Shown here: positions 1 to 9,914 of the stretch, in pieces | Layout: every line of letters begins with the position of its first letter | Numbering within the stretch: position 1 is the first letter of the stretch | Source of the DNA: Psychrobacter sp. UBA3483 | Lineage (GTDB): Bacteria; Pseudomonadota; Gammaproteobacteria; Pseudomonadales; Moraxellaceae | Direction: 5' to 3' | NCBI RefSeq assembly: GCF_002377905.1 | Contig: NZ_DFQS01000044.1 | Span: 77,169 to 141,168 of the forward strand | DNA: 64,000 nucleotides | Notes under the pieces: model-generated | Told to the model about the DNA's origin: nothing | What the model saw: the letters and a program-made list of their open reading frames with translations, nothing else | Databases searched by the model: none | Translations under genes and position numbers: made by a program

Positions 1-29
1 CCATAGCAGGTCGTTATTTATTTTACGAC

Positions 30-1433
30 TTAAGAAGGATGTACCATATCAGCAGGGGTTACCCACTCATCGAACTGCGCTTCAGTTAACAGCTCCAATT
101 CAACCGCCACTTGCTTCAAAGTTTTGTTTTCTTTATAAGCCGTCTTAGCGATTTTCGCCGCATTTTCATAACCAACATGACGGTTCAAAGCAGTCACTAG
201 CATTAATGAATTATGCAAGAAGTCATCGATTTTGTCTTTGACTGGCTCGATACCAACCGCACAATTTTCGTTAAAGCTGTTGCAAGCGTCACCCAATAGC
301 TTGATAGATTGCAATAAGTTAAAGGCAATCACTGGCTTATAAACGTTGAGCTCAAAGTTACCTGACGCGCCAGCCATGCTGATAGTGACATCGTTACCCA
401 TGACTTGAGCGACGACCATGGTCATTGCTTCTGACTGCGTTGGGTTTACTTTACCCGGCATGATAGATGAGCCTGGCTCATTTTCTGGAATCGTCAATTC
501 GCCCAAACCACAGCGAGGACCTGATGCCAACCAACGTACGTCGTTAGCGATTTTATTTAAGCTACCTGCTAGCGTTTTTAATGCGCCAGAAGCAAATACT
601 TCAGCATCACGAGCCGCTAGTGCTTCAAATTTATTTGGTGAGGTGACAAACGGCAGACCAGTCAAGGTTGATAACTGTTCAGCTGCTTTTACCGCATAAT
701 CAGGGTGAGCGTTTAGACCTGTACCAACCGCTGTGCCGCCTAGTGGCAATTCATATAGACCTTGTAGCGCGTTATCGATACGAGTTAATGAATGGTCAAG
801 TTGGCTGACATAACCGCTGAATTCTTGACCTAGGGTCAAAGGCGTCGCGTCTTGCAAATGCGTACGACCGATTTTAACGATACTATCGAATTCTTTGGCT
901 TTGGCATCTAGCGTATCGCGTAGTGCTTTTACCGCTGGGATAAGCAGGCTGTTAATCTGACGGGCAGCCGCCACACGAATCGCGGTTGGGAAGCTGTCGT
1001 TGGTAGACTGTGCATGGTTAACATGGTCATTCGGGTGAATCGGCGTGTAGCTGCCGCGCGCGTTCCCTGCGATTTCGTTGGCACGATTTGCCAATACTTC
1101 GTTCATGTTCATGTTTGACTGGGTACCAGAACCTGTCTGCCATACTACGAGTGGGAACTGATCCGTTAAACCACCGTTGATAACTTCATCAGCAGCTTGC
1201 ACGATTAAATCGCGCTTATCGCCTTCGATACGCTCAAGGCTAGCATTGGTAATGGCAGCGGCTTTTTTCACTAGCGCCATTGCTTCAATCATCGGACGTG
1301 GCAATGTCTCGCCACCAATTTTAAAGTTCTCGCGGCTACGCTGAGTTTGCGCACCCCAATAAGCGTCAGCTGGGACTTCCACGTTGCCCATGGTATCTTT
1401 TTCGGTACGAGTTGCCTGATTCTGTGTCGACAT
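30..1433 (-). CDS. fumC: Class II fumarate hydratase
   Basis: Converts fumarate to malate reversibly in the TCA cycle; cytoplasmic homotetramer without an iron-sulfur cluster. The 467-residue protein has the normal family length and carries the fumarase/aspartase signature GSSIMPGKVNP at about residues 321-331, plus the substrate-binding stretch TGSGTQSNMNMNEV near residue 100. The ATG is preceded by GAGGG at good spacing. The gene is divergent from the folate cyclo-ligase gene across about 140 bp that must hold both promoters. Aspartase and argininosuccinate lyase share the fold, but the overall sequence is typical FumC. Confidence 0.97.
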   Translation of the reverse strand: MSTQNQATRTEKDTMGNVEVPADAYWGAQTQRSRENFKIGGETLPRPMIEAMALVKKAAAITNASLERIEGDKRDLIVQAADEVINGGLTDQFPLVVWQTGSGTQSNMNMNEVLANRANEIAGNARGSYTPIHPNDHVNHAQSTNDSFPTAIRVAAARQINSLLIPAVKALRDTLDAKAKEFDSIVKIGRTHLQDATPLTLGQEFSGYVSQLDHSLTRIDNALQGLYELPLGGTAVGTGLNAHPDYAVKAAEQLSTLTGLPFVTSPNKFEALAARDAEVFASGALKTLAGSLNKIANDVRWLASGPRCGLGELTIPENEPGSSIMPGKVNPTQSEAMTMVVAQVMGNDVTISMAGASGNFELNVYKPVIAFNLLQSIKLLGDACNSFNENCAVGIEPVKDKIDDFLHNSLMLVTALNRHVGYENAAKIAKTAYKENKTLKQVAVELELLTEAQFDEWVTPADMVHPS

Positions 1434-1574
1434 AACTACCCTCTTTGATGGTTTGTTGTATAGCTGCTTTGAAAAAAGTGCAACACACGCTGCACATAAA
1501 GGAAAATACGATGTAAAGTGGCGTTATGATAGCATGACTTATCACAAATTTCTCCAAGTCCGTGAGGCTAACTG

Positions 1575-2546
1575 ATGTCTAAAAACACCGGCCAACAACA
1601 TTCTGCTACTGAATTATCTAACTCATTACCTGAGTTATCGGCTGATGACGCTCGCTCTAAAAAGGAGGTTAAAGTCGCTGATAGCTTGGCTAATCCACCC
1701 AGACGACAATTTACCCGCCAGCGTCGGCAATTAACAGCTGGCGAGCGTAGACAATATGCGCGCATGGCAAGCTTACATTTAATTAAATTGCAACAACGCT
1801 TACCGCCGCATGCAAAGATTGGCTTATATTATGATGGCTTTGGTGAGCTGCCCACTCAGCCACTGTTGGACTGGATTATACGTTCGAATTATCAGCCGTA
1901 TCTGCCTGTGGTTGGTTCGCTCGGTCGTACTAAAAATGGTAATGATGATAAACGTCTGCGCTTTGTACCTATTTATCAGTCGAAACTGCTGAATATACCG
2001 ACGCGCATTCACAGCTTAGGTATGAAGCAAAACCATCATCGCAGGTTACTTTGGGCACACGAATTAGATGTGATTATCTGTCCGCTCGTGGCGGTTGATA
2101 AAAGCGGCAATCGTATGGGCATGGGTGGTGGATTTTATGATACAACCCTTGGTAAAAGCCATCAGGCAGGGTTAAAAAAACCATTGAAAATTGGTTGGTG
2201 CTATGATTTTCAAGTGGTTGAGCAGCTTGAGCGCCAAGCGTGGGATGTGCCTTTAGATGGTTTGATAACACCAAGTGGCTTGAGGTGGTTTAAACGAAAT
2301 CAGATTACAAGCCGCTATGACAAAGCATCTAGCGCTGATAGTGTTGATACGTACTTACGAGCATTGGGAAATGATGACGCTAGAGAGAAGCTCTACTACA
2401 GTCAAGAACAAGCCTTTAACTCCGACGAATTAGCAAAGGTGGTTAATAAGAAACGCTTAAATGAATTACTGGCTGACAGTGATGCTTTTTTGGCTAGTCT
2501 AAGTGGTGAGATTGAGGATTTTGAAGATAAAAATAAAGACCCATAA
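1575..2546 (+). CDS. 5-formyltetrahydrofolate cyclo-ligase family protein, extended at both ends
   Basis: ATP-dependent conversion of 5-formyl-THF to 5,10-methenyl-THF, a folate salvage step. The family hallmark GMGGGFYD lies at about residues 182-189, preceded by the usual DVIICPLVAVD segment. At 323 residues it is about 120 longer than the usual roughly 200. About 50 polar residues precede the conserved basic start of the domain (RRQFTRQRRQL), and about 80 charged residues follow its usual end (DGLITPSGL). The extensions are unrecognised. The ATG is only weakly supported by a ribosome-binding site, and a later start would remove part of the N-terminal extension. The next small membrane protein gene follows 19 bp downstream. 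Confidence 0.85.
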   Translation: MSKNTGQQHSATELSNSLPELSADDARSKKEVKVADSLANPPRRQFTRQRRQLTAGERRQYARMASLHLIKLQQRLPPHAKIGLYYDGFGELPTQPLLDWIIRSNYQPYLPVVGSLGRTKNGNDDKRLRFVPIYQSKLLNIPTRIHSLGMKQNHHRRLLWAHELDVIICPLVAVDKSGNRMGMGGGFYDTTLGKSHQAGLKKPLKIGWCYDFQVVEQLERQAWDVPLDGLITPSGLRWFKRNQITSRYDKASSADSVDTYLRALGNDDAREKLYYSQEQAFNSDELAKVVNKKRLNELLADSDAFLASLSGEIEDFEDKNKDP

Positions 2547-2565
2547 AGGATTTATAAAGACAACA

Positions 2566-2988
2566 ATGAGCTACTTTTGCTCAAAACCACTAAGGGTAGT
2601 TTTTACTATCTTGTGGATCATTTTCGTCGGTCTTATTATCACGTTAGGTTTTAGCACAAATCCCTATTTACTTCACGTTCAGAATATTCCTCCTCCGCAC
2701 CCCTATCCTATAGAATTAGTCGTTATATTAATAATGGCGATGCTGTTTCACTTAAGCCTACTGGTAACTATGGATGTATATATGGATAGTCGCTGGAAGT
2801 TCTTCGCTATGCTGTTGACTAGCATTTTATTTTTATTTGGTTTCGGTATGATGGCGATGCATGCACCGCCGTCATTAGGTGGGATGATTTTTTGGACATT
2901 CCTGTCATCTTTACTATTTTTATTGCTTTGCTTTCGGCAGGTCTGTTTATTTTTTTTAAGGCGATTTTTTCGTAGAGAATCAGTTTAA
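2566..2988 (+). CDS. Small integral membrane protein, unknown
   Basis: A 140-residue hydrophobic protein with about four transmembrane helices: residues 10-30 (VVFTILWIIFVGLIITLGF), a helix around 50-70, one around 80-100, and one near 110-130. It has a basic C-terminus (RRFFRRES) suited to a cytoplasmic tail. The ATG used here follows AAAGGA/AAAGA; a longer reading starting 63 bp upstream would overlap the cyclo-ligase gene and lacks a binding site. It probably shares a transcript with the cyclo-ligase gene. I do not recognise the family. Confidence 0.6.
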   Translation: MSYFCSKPLRVVFTILWIIFVGLIITLGFSTNPYLLHVQNIPPPHPYPIELVVILIMAMLFHLSLLVTMDVYMDSRWKFFAMLLTSILFLFGFGMMAMHAPPSLGGMIFWTFLSSLLFLLLCFRQVCLFFLRRFFRRESV

Positions 2989-3012
2989 TAACAAGGTAAT
3001 TGATATTTTAAA

Positions 3013-3031
3013 GCTGGGTTAAAAACCCAGC
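3013..3031. terminator. 8-bp stem hairpin between convergent genes
   Basis: GCTGGGTT and AACCCAGC form a perfect 8-bp stem with a 3-nt loop between the convergent small membrane gene and the antiporter gene. The T-tract is poor on both strands, so termination is only a guess; the sequence could instead be a short repeated intergenic element. Confidence 0.35.
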
Positions 3032-3062
3032 CTACACCAAACTCTACTTAACTTTGATAGCT

Positions 3063-4436
3063 TTACAACACCATCGCCGCAATCCAACCAAATACCAATA
3101 ACGGAATATTGTAATGGATAAAGGTTGGTACCACACTGTCTTTGATATGGTCGTGCTGACCATCAACGTTTAGACCAGAGGTTGGTCCAAGCGTCGAGTC
3201 TGACGCAGGCGAACCGGCATCACCAAGCGCGCCAGCTGTACCAATAATCGCCACGGTTGCTAAAGGTGAGAACCCTAAAGAGATACATAATGGTACATAA
3301 ATCGCCGCCAAAATAGGAATAGTTGAAAAAGACGAACCAATACCCATGGTCACAATCAAGCCAATCAATAGCATAATAAATGCAGCCATCGCTTTATTTC
3401 CCGCAAACAACGATGCGGCGCCATCAACCAACGGCTGTATTTGCTCGGTCGCTTTCATGACTTCGGCAAAGCCTTGGGCAGTAATCATAATAAAGCCAAT
3501 CATCGCCATGAGCTTAATACCGTCATTAAAAACGGTATCAGCATCACGCCATTTGACCACGCCGGTTGCCATAAAGACGCCAAAACCAAACATCGAGCCT
3601 AGCAATAATGAATCGGTATAAAGCTGTACGACAAAGGCGGTCACAATAGCAATCAGCGCGACGATGGTTTTCATCTTGCTTTGCGTTTGGGCATCGGCAG
3701 CTGTTTTGCTTAACGCGTCTTTTTCTACTACCGCATCGCGAGCCTCTTTATCAATGGCTAATTGGGCATACTGGCGCGGCTTACGATAGCTGATAAATAC
3801 CGCCACTAGCAAACCAACGAGCATACCAAGTGCCGGAATCGCCATAGCTTTGGTGACCGAAATATTCGATACATCAATACCGGCTTCACCGACGTTTTTA
3901 AGCATGATTTGATTAAGATAAATATCGCCAAAGCCATAAGGGATAAACATATACGTGGTCACAAGACCAAAAGTCATCAGACAGGCAATCAGGCGTCTAT
4001 CGATTTGCATGCGGTTAAAGGCAAGCAATAAAGGCGGTACAAGCAGAGGAATAAAGGCGATATGAATCGGGATTAAGTTTTGGCTAAAGCAGCTCATGGT
4101 GACGAGCCCTGCAAACAGCATGTATTTAATCATGCCACCTGTACCTATACCTGCCCCGCCAGCATCAATGCGTTTAATCACCGCCCCTGCCAAAGATTGC
4201 GGCAAGCCCGAATGCGCAATCGCTACCGCGAAAGCGCCCAATAAGGCATAAGACAACGCAATTTGCGCGCCATTACGGATACCTTCTTGAAAGGCATTTA
4301 AGGTATCGGTCATACCAAGACCCGCAATCAGCCCACCTGCCAGCGCGCCGATTAATAAACTGAGTACCACGTGTACCCGCGCCAAAGACAGGCCTAGCAT
4401 GATGACTACCGCTAGTAGCACCGCATTGATGGTCAT
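3063..4436 (-). CDS. Na+/H+ antiporter family (NhaC/YuiF-like) transporter
   Basis: Inner-membrane transporter of 457 residues with about ten to twelve predicted helices. The C-terminal region (GSSFSTIPILAAIYVPLC, then GTAGALGDAGSPASDSTLGP) is typical of the Na_H_antiporter family that includes YuiF and NhaC-like proteins. Some members move amino acids such as histidine rather than Na+, so the substrate is open. A loop rich in charged and polar residues (about 220-245) separates two hydrophobic halves. The ATG is preceded by AGGGGCGAG. It stands alone, convergent with the upstream membrane protein gene and divergent from lon. Confidence 0.8.
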   Translation of the reverse strand: MTINAVLLAVVIMLGLSLARVHVVLSLLIGALAGGLIAGLGMTDTLNAFQEGIRNGAQIALSYALLGAFAVAIAHSGLPQSLAGAVIKRIDAGGAGIGTGGMIKYMLFAGLVTMSCFSQNLIPIHIAFIPLLVPPLLLAFNRMQIDRRLIACLMTFGLVTTYMFIPYGFGDIYLNQIMLKNVGEAGIDVSNISVTKAMAIPALGMLVGLLVAVFISYRKPRQYAQLAIDKEARDAVVEKDALSKTAADAQTQSKMKTIVALIAIVTAFVVQLYTDSLLLGSMFGFGVFMATGVVKWRDADTVFNDGIKLMAMIGFIMITAQGFAEVMKATEQIQPLVDGAASLFAGNKAMAAFIMLLIGLIVTMGIGSSFSTIPILAAIYVPLCISLGFSPLATVAIIGTAGALGDAGSPASDSTLGPTSGLNVDGQHDHIKDSVVPTFIHYNIPLLVFGWIAAMVL

Positions 4437-4774
4437 ATTCTCGCCCCTTACCCTATGTTTTTTGGTCCGCTATTGACTATTGGCACGCTATTAGCACATT
4501 GCCGACCTATTTATTTCGCCCTAGCGTTTTAACTCACACGTTAACCCATATAGTTGCTATTTGAACGGAGCGGTTAAGACGCGCGTCATTTTACCTGATT
4601 TTAGCTATAAATCCCACGCGCAAAACTTAGCAGACAGGAGCGACCCTGCAAATAAAGACGCAATATTGTCATGACTGCTCGTCATATAGCCTTGCAATTT
4701 CATTTAGCAACACCATTTATCTAAACATGAACCACTAACTTGACTTTACAAGTCTGGTGAACGAGGAAGAATAT
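4437..4774. other. Intergenic region between antiporter gene and lon
   Basis: About 340 bp holding the promoters of two divergent genes. I see no convincing heat-shock sigma-32 promoter for lon, no long repeat and no ORF; only the lon ribosome-binding site (GAGGAAGA) at its end is clear. Confidence 0.5.
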
Positions 4775-7372
4775 ATGAGTGAACATAAAATTGCCCAAGA
4801 CAATATCGACATCGATGTCGACGTTTCATCTAACGTTGCTGATGATAAGGCGCTAAATACTTCATCTGACGATACCTTAGAAAACGTCTCGGCGTCTAAA
4901 ACTATTCAGGACAGCGCTAAAGACATCGAAGCTGAAAACGTTAAGGCAAAAGACGGTGAAGAGAGTTATCTGCCGCTACTAGCATTGCGTGATGTGGTTG
5001 TCTATCCGCATATGCAAATTGCGTTATTTGTCGGCCGTGCGCCGTCGGTAAAAGCCGTTGAATTGGCACAAGCTGAATACGGCAATAAAGTATTGGTCGT
5101 GGCGCAAAAAGACTCGCTAACTGAAGATATTGATCAAGATAACTTGTATCAGTACGGAACGGTGTGCCGCATCGTCAGCACTATGCCGCATGATAGCGAT
5201 GAAAATTGCATCAAAGTATTGATTGAAGGTCAATACCGTGCGCGCGTTGATAATATTGAAAATCACGACGAGCTATTGATGGCAAGCTTTACGCGTGCTG
5301 ATCTCGATATCAGCATGAGTGAGAGCCAACAAAAAAACACCATTCAGGCCTTAACGACGTTATTTGAAGGCTATGCCGATGCTCGTCTGCGTAATGCTCG
5401 TGAGCTAACTCGCGTGGCAAAACGCATCGATGATTTGCTTGAGCTGGTGTATTTTATCTCAACCCGTGTGTCGATGGATTTGGATATTAAGCAGTCGTTC
5501 TTAGAAGAAGACGATATCAAAACCCACATCAATACCTTGACCGAATATCTCGTTAAACAAAGCGCTGAGCAAAATATCGAGCAAGATATCCAAGATGCCG
5601 TTCGTCAGCAAATGGAAGACAATCAGCGCGAATACTTCTTAAACGAGAAGATGAAAGCCATCAAAAACGAGCTGTCAGATATGAATGACGGCGCGTTCGA
5701 TGAAGACGACGTGGCTGAGCTTGAGCAGCGTTTAGAAGATGCTGACTTGCCAGAAGATGTGCGCAAAAAAGCCGAGCAAGAGCTGAAAAAACTTAAAATG
5801 ATGCCGCCTGCATCGAGTGAATCATCAGTGGTGCGCAATTATATTGAATGGATTTTGGATACGCCGTGGAATGCGACGACCAAAGTGTCTATCAATTTAG
5901 ATAAAGCGAAAACCGTCTTAGACGAAGACCATTATGGCTTGCAAGATGTGAAAGACCGCATCCTAGAATACCTCGCCGTACAATCGCGGGTGAAAAAACT
6001 GCGCGGTCCAATTCTTTGTTTAGTCGGTCCTCCGGGTGTCGGTAAGACCTCGTTGGGTGAGTCAATTGCGCGCGCAACGGGTCGTAAGTTTGTACGTATG
6101 GCACTTGGTGGCGTCCGCGATGAAGCGGAAATCCGTGGTCATCGCCGTACTTATATCGGTGCGATGCCAGGTAAAATCGTTCAATCACTGGCGAAAGTCG
6201 AAGTTAAAAACCCGCTATTCTTATTAGACGAAATCGATAAAATGGCGCAAGACTTCCGCGGCGATCCAGCGTCAGCGTTGCTTGAAGTGCTAGATCCATC
6301 ACAGAACGATACCTTTAACGACCATTATTTGGATATGGACTTAGACTTATCACAAGTGATGTTTATCTGTACTGCCAACAGCATGGATATTCCACCTGCC
6401 CTGCTTGACCGTATGGAAGTCATTCGTCTACCGGGTTATACCGAAGAAGAAAAGGTCAATATCGCGCAGAAATATCTTGTGCCAAAAGCGATTAAAAATA
6501 ATGGCCTTAAAGAAGGCGAAATTGAAATCGTTGAAGCGGCATTACATAGCATCGTGCGTAGCTATACGCGTGAAGCTGGTGTGCGTAACCTTGAGCGTGA
6601 AGTCAATAAAATCTGCCGCAAAGTGGTTCGCGGTTCGGTTGAAACCCATGGTGCACGTGCTCCTAAAAAAGCCGAACGTGAGCTGGTAGTAGTCGATGAC
6701 AAAAACATCGATGACTATCTAGGCGTCCATCAGTACGATTATGGTCTGGCAGAAGAAGAGCCTGAGATTGGTCGCGTGACTGGGCTTGCTTGGACGCAAG
6801 TCGGTGGCGAACTATTAACCATCGAAGCGGTCGCGATGAAAGGTAAAGGCGAGCTGAGCTTTACAGGGTCACTCGGCGATGTAATGAAAGAGTCTATTCG
6901 TGCTGCCATGAGCGTAGTACGTGCTCGCGGTGACAGCTTAGGGATTGATTACGAGACCTTTAAAACTACTGACGTCCACGTGCATATGCCAGAAGGCGCG
7001 ACCCCGAAAGACGGTCCATCGGCTGGTGGTGCGCTCACGACAGCGCTGGTCTCTGCCTTGACGGGCATTGCCATTCGTCCAGATATTGCGATGACAGGCG
7101 AGATTACCTTGCGCGGTAAAATCCTACGTATCGGTGGTCTCAAAGAGAAGCTGCTAGCTGCGCATCGCGGTGGCATCAAGCACGTCTTGATTCCAGCGAC
7201 CAACGAGCGTGACTTGGCCGATATCCCTGATAATGTCAAAGAAGGATTGACCATCCAGCCAGTAGCGACGATTGATGAGATATTAAAAGTAGCATTGGTA
7301 AGTATGCCAGTGCCGCTTAAACCAGCTAAAGTGACGGTTGATAAAACCTCAAGCAAAGCGCTGCATAACTAA
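4775..7372 (+). CDS. lon: ATP-dependent protease La (Lon)
   Basis: Cytoplasmic AAA+ serine protease that degrades misfolded and regulatory proteins. Order: an acidic N-terminal tail of about 60 residues, LON substrate-binding domain starting at LPLLALRDVVVYPHMQ, coiled coil, AAA+ module with Walker A GPPGVGKTS and Walker B LFLLDEIDK, then the protease domain with catalytic Ser in DGPSAGG (about residue 749) and Lys in GLKEKLLAAH (about 792). The Ser-Lys spacing of 43 equals that of E. coli Lon. I chose the ATG that follows GAGGAAGA with 4 nt spacing; a GTG 18 bp upstream would place the binding site inside the gene. At 865 residues it is longer than E. coli Lon because of the acidic N-terminal tail. 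Confidence 0.97.
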   Translation: MSEHKIAQDNIDIDVDVSSNVADDKALNTSSDDTLENVSASKTIQDSAKDIEAENVKAKDGEESYLPLLALRDVVVYPHMQIALFVGRAPSVKAVELAQAEYGNKVLVVAQKDSLTEDIDQDNLYQYGTVCRIVSTMPHDSDENCIKVLIEGQYRARVDNIENHDELLMASFTRADLDISMSESQQKNTIQALTTLFEGYADARLRNARELTRVAKRIDDLLELVYFISTRVSMDLDIKQSFLEEDDIKTHINTLTEYLVKQSAEQNIEQDIQDAVRQQMEDNQREYFLNEKMKAIKNELSDMNDGAFDEDDVAELEQRLEDADLPEDVRKKAEQELKKLKMMPPASSESSVVRNYIEWILDTPWNATTKVSINLDKAKTVLDEDHYGLQDVKDRILEYLAVQSRVKKLRGPILCLVGPPGVGKTSLGESIARATGRKFVRMALGGVRDEAEIRGHRRTYIGAMPGKIVQSLAKVEVKNPLFLLDEIDKMAQDFRGDPASALLEVLDPSQNDTFNDHYLDMDLDLSQVMFICTANSMDIPPALLDRMEVIRLPGYTEEEKVNIAQKYLVPKAIKNNGLKEGEIEIVEAALHSIVRSYTREAGVRNLEREVNKICRKVVRGSVETHGARAPKKAERELVVVDDKNIDDYLGVHQYDYGLAEEEPEIGRVTGLAWTQVGGELLTIEAVAMKGKGELSFTGSLGDVMKESIRAAMSVVRARGDSLGIDYETFKTTDVHVHMPEGATPKDGPSAGGALTTALVSALTGIAIRPDIAMTGEITLRGKILRIGGLKEKLLAAHRGGIKHVLIPATNERDLADIPDNVKEGLTIQPVATIDEILKVALVSMPVPLKPAKVTVDKTSSKALHN

Positions 7373-7408
7373 TCTGATTAGTTACTAATCCCGTCTTAAA
7401 AATTAAAG

Positions 7409-7441
7409 AGCCGCTCATCGTCATGATGGGCGGCTTTTTTT
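7409..7441 (+). terminator. Rho-independent terminator of lon
   Basis: An 11-bp stem (AGCCGCTCATC with GATGGGCGGCT, one G-T pair), a 5-nt loop and a run of eight T follow the lon stop codon. Confidence 0.9.
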
Positions 7442-7515
7442 GGTAATAATAAAAAACAATCTGGTTAAGACCCTGTGCTATATTTTAGACAAATGTTTAT
7501 TTGGTAATAGCCATA

Positions 7516-8592
7516 ATGTTAAACCACCTGATTTTAAACCGCTTAACTCTATCTGTATTACTTACTGTTTCGCTTCCGGTAGCATTAACAAGTTGTCAGT
7601 CTAATATTGCAAAAGATAATTCTACACCTGCTAACTCAATAGTGACTGGCTCTAGCACTTCTGCTCCAATACTATCTGAGCAAGTGATAAATGTTGAAAG
7701 TGTCAATCGCTTTGATTGGAAATTGGTGCGCTGGATAGACAATCAAGGTATTGTTAATGATGTCGATACCGTACCGCCGTTAATGCTTGACGTGCGTCCT
7801 AGCAATTTAGTGTTTAAATATGACTGCCAGCGCTATCGCTTAAACCATGATGGTTATCAAGATTACACTTACAGCTCATACGGCGTAACTACCATTACGC
7901 AGCCTTCTTGCTTAATAACTAATAAACAAGCAGCTCACAATATCTTTCAGTATTTAGAACGATTATTTCCTGAATACGGCAGAGGACGTTTTAACCTTAG
8001 AATCACTTCACCATCTACACAAACAAAATCGTTTTCATTTTTGAATAAACTTACTCCAAAAAAACCAACGCCTTATGAGCTGGTCTTAAATGTTCAGGAC
8101 AAGCAGCTTGTATTTGAAGGTACACTTAAGACCCTACAACCAGTAACGGGACTAGCCATTACTTATGAGTTTCTAAAAGAATATCAATGGCGATTGGTAA
8201 GCGCAGTCGATAGCAATCAAAAAACCATCATTGAGCTTAGTCGTCCAGATTTTCCAGTGACTGCCTATTTTGCTTACCCAATGTATAACGATGAGCATCA
8301 TGTTGGCTTTAGCTCTGATTGTAATGGTGTTGGTGGTTCTTACATTTTAACGCCTGACAATAAATTGTTGATTGGTTCAAGCCCCCAAACTATGATGGGG
8401 TGTAGTCCTAAACGTGAAGCGGCAGAAGATAAAATCAGAGAACTTGAACAGTTAAGCAAAAGCCAATTGACCTTACAAAGATTACCAAATACCAACCTCG
8501 ACTCCTCAAGCTTACCCTATTATTTACTTACTCAAAAACTTGATACGGGCGAAACACTCATTTGGAAAAACGAAGTAAAGAAAATACCTTAG
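7516..8592 (+). CDS. META-domain lipoprotein (first of tandem pair)
   Basis: A 358-residue lipoprotein: signal peptide to LPVALTSC (lipobox Cys at about residue 27). Two related segments begin with a W-LV motif (FDWKLVRWIDNQG near 75, YQWRLVSAVDSNQ near 230). The second continues into a META-like domain with CNGVGGSY and MMGC, whose cysteines suggest a disulfide. META proteins such as HslJ are envelope stress proteins of unclear biochemistry. It is paralogous to the next gene: both share TGL-IT-E-L--Y-W-LVSAV and end in TGETL-W-NEVKK. The ATG has only a weak ribosome-binding site, and a TTG 15 bp upstream is an alternative. Confidence 0.75.
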   Translation: MLNHLILNRLTLSVLLTVSLPVALTSCQSNIAKDNSTPANSIVTGSSTSAPILSEQVINVESVNRFDWKLVRWIDNQGIVNDVDTVPPLMLDVRPSNLVFKYDCQRYRLNHDGYQDYTYSSYGVTTITQPSCLITNKQAAHNIFQYLERLFPEYGRGRFNLRITSPSTQTKSFSFLNKLTPKKPTPYELVLNVQDKQLVFEGTLKTLQPVTGLAITYEFLKEYQWRLVSAVDSNQKTIIELSRPDFPVTAYFAYPMYNDEHHVGFSSDCNGVGGSYILTPDNKLLIGSSPQTMMGCSPKREAAEDKIRELEQLSKSQLTLQRLPNTNLDSSSLPYYLLTQKLDTGETLIWKNEVKKIP

Positions 8593-8631
8593 CCCCTATT
8601 CATTTTCATATTTTTTAAAAAGGATTTTACA

Positions 8632-9744
8632 ATGCTCCTGCCAACTATAAAGCGCTCATTAACTATTATCAGCTTGTCTGTAGCAGTGGGATTAATGGGC
8701 TGCCAGTCTGCGCCATTGAATAGTACCCAGCAGACCACTATCGTCAACGCCCCTGTTATTAAAGATAAATCTAACTTTACTGACGAGATAGTAATTAAAG
8801 AATCACAAGTAATGCAATGGGTAGCTCACTATGACTGGCAATTGGTGCAAGTAATTAATCAAAACGGTAACATAGTCGATATCGAAAATTTCGCACCGAT
8901 TACCTTAGCAATAGAACCCAGTTCAGTCAGTTTTTATCAAGGTTGCGAGCAATATATGCTGGATTTTCATTCGATGTCCGCCCCACCTTACCCCTACTAC
9001 TCTCATCTTGCCAAAGTTCCAACAACCTGTAACGATGACAATGCCCTTGATAGTAAAACTGTGATTACAGAGGATAATAGCATTCAATCGTTATTTGTTA
9101 AGTACGCACCTGTTAGGCTTAATTTTGAGTTATTGCCAAATTCGCATTTAACATCAGAATCAGCGTCAGTCGCGATACGGACTGCCCCTAAACGTTTGGC
9201 ACTTAATATCGAAAACGGTAATCGCTTAATTTTTATAGGTTCACCTAAAGCATTAGCAGCTCCCACTGGATTGCCCATTACTAACGAGCTTTTGGAGAAA
9301 TATCATTGGACGCTGGTGAGCGCCGTCAGTAATACTTATGATGAAAAAGGGGAATTAGATAGAAAATCTTTGGGCAATTTTTATCACCCTGAGCACCCTA
9401 TTTCAGCGAGCTTTGAGAGTTGGCCTAACAATCAATACGCATCCTTTAGCTCAGGCTGTAACGGCTCACGCGCGCCCTATTTTTTACTCAATGATAATAC
9501 TTTCAAAGTCGGTACCATCATCAGCACTGTAATGGGCTGCGGTGAGACAGGCAATCGCATTGAAAGCGCTTTGTTTGACTTGATGCGTAATAGCAGCAGT
9601 CAGCTAACATTAAGCTTACAACCCTCACAGCCAACATCGCCAACAGCAGATAATCAGACCGATATGCCTCGTTATAATTTATTGCAAACGATGGCAACAG
9701 GCGAAACCTTAGTTTGGCAAAACGAAGTAAAGAAAACGCTGTAA
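8632..9744 (+). CDS. META-domain lipoprotein (second of tandem pair)
   Basis: A 370-residue lipoprotein with a signal peptide ending in GLMGC (Cys about residue 24), then the same two-part layout as its upstream neighbour: YDWQLVQVINQNG near 65 and YHWTLVSAVSN near 225, with SGCNGSRAPY and VMGCG in the C-terminal META-like domain. Start follows AAAAAGGA at good spacing, 39 bp after the first copy, so the two are likely co-transcribed. The pair looks like an old tandem duplication, as the two differ widely outside the conserved blocks. Function beyond envelope location is unknown. Confidence 0.75.
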   Translation: MLLPTIKRSLTIISLSVAVGLMGCQSAPLNSTQQTTIVNAPVIKDKSNFTDEIVIKESQVMQWVAHYDWQLVQVINQNGNIVDIENFAPITLAIEPSSVSFYQGCEQYMLDFHSMSAPPYPYYSHLAKVPTTCNDDNALDSKTVITEDNSIQSLFVKYAPVRLNFELLPNSHLTSESASVAIRTAPKRLALNIENGNRLIFIGSPKALAAPTGLPITNELLEKYHWTLVSAVSNTYDEKGELDRKSLGNFYHPEHPISASFESWPNNQYASFSSGCNGSRAPYFLLNDNTFKVGTIISTVMGCGETGNRIESALFDLMRNSSSQLTLSLQPSQPTSPTADNQTDMPRYNLLQTMATGETLVWQNEVKKTL

Positions 9745-9914
9745 ACCTTTTTCAAACGCATACGTTATTTACATTTATTAACCGATTGTTGCGCATTTAA
9801 TGAATAGTTATATTTAAACCTTAGCTATACTGATTGCGACATTAAGCAATGTTTGAGTATTTTAATAAAACAATAGACATTCATCACAACAAATAAATAT
9901 AAATGGAGATAATA

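Noticed and set aside
1434..1574. Possible 6S RNA gene, since ssrS lies beside ygfA in enterobacteria
   Set aside because: Only 141 bp separate fumC from the cyclo-ligase gene, and no long hairpin with a central bubble was visible.
4437..4774. Sigma-32 heat-shock promoter before lon
   Set aside because: Looked for CTTGAA and CCCCAT-type boxes at proper spacing and found none convincing.
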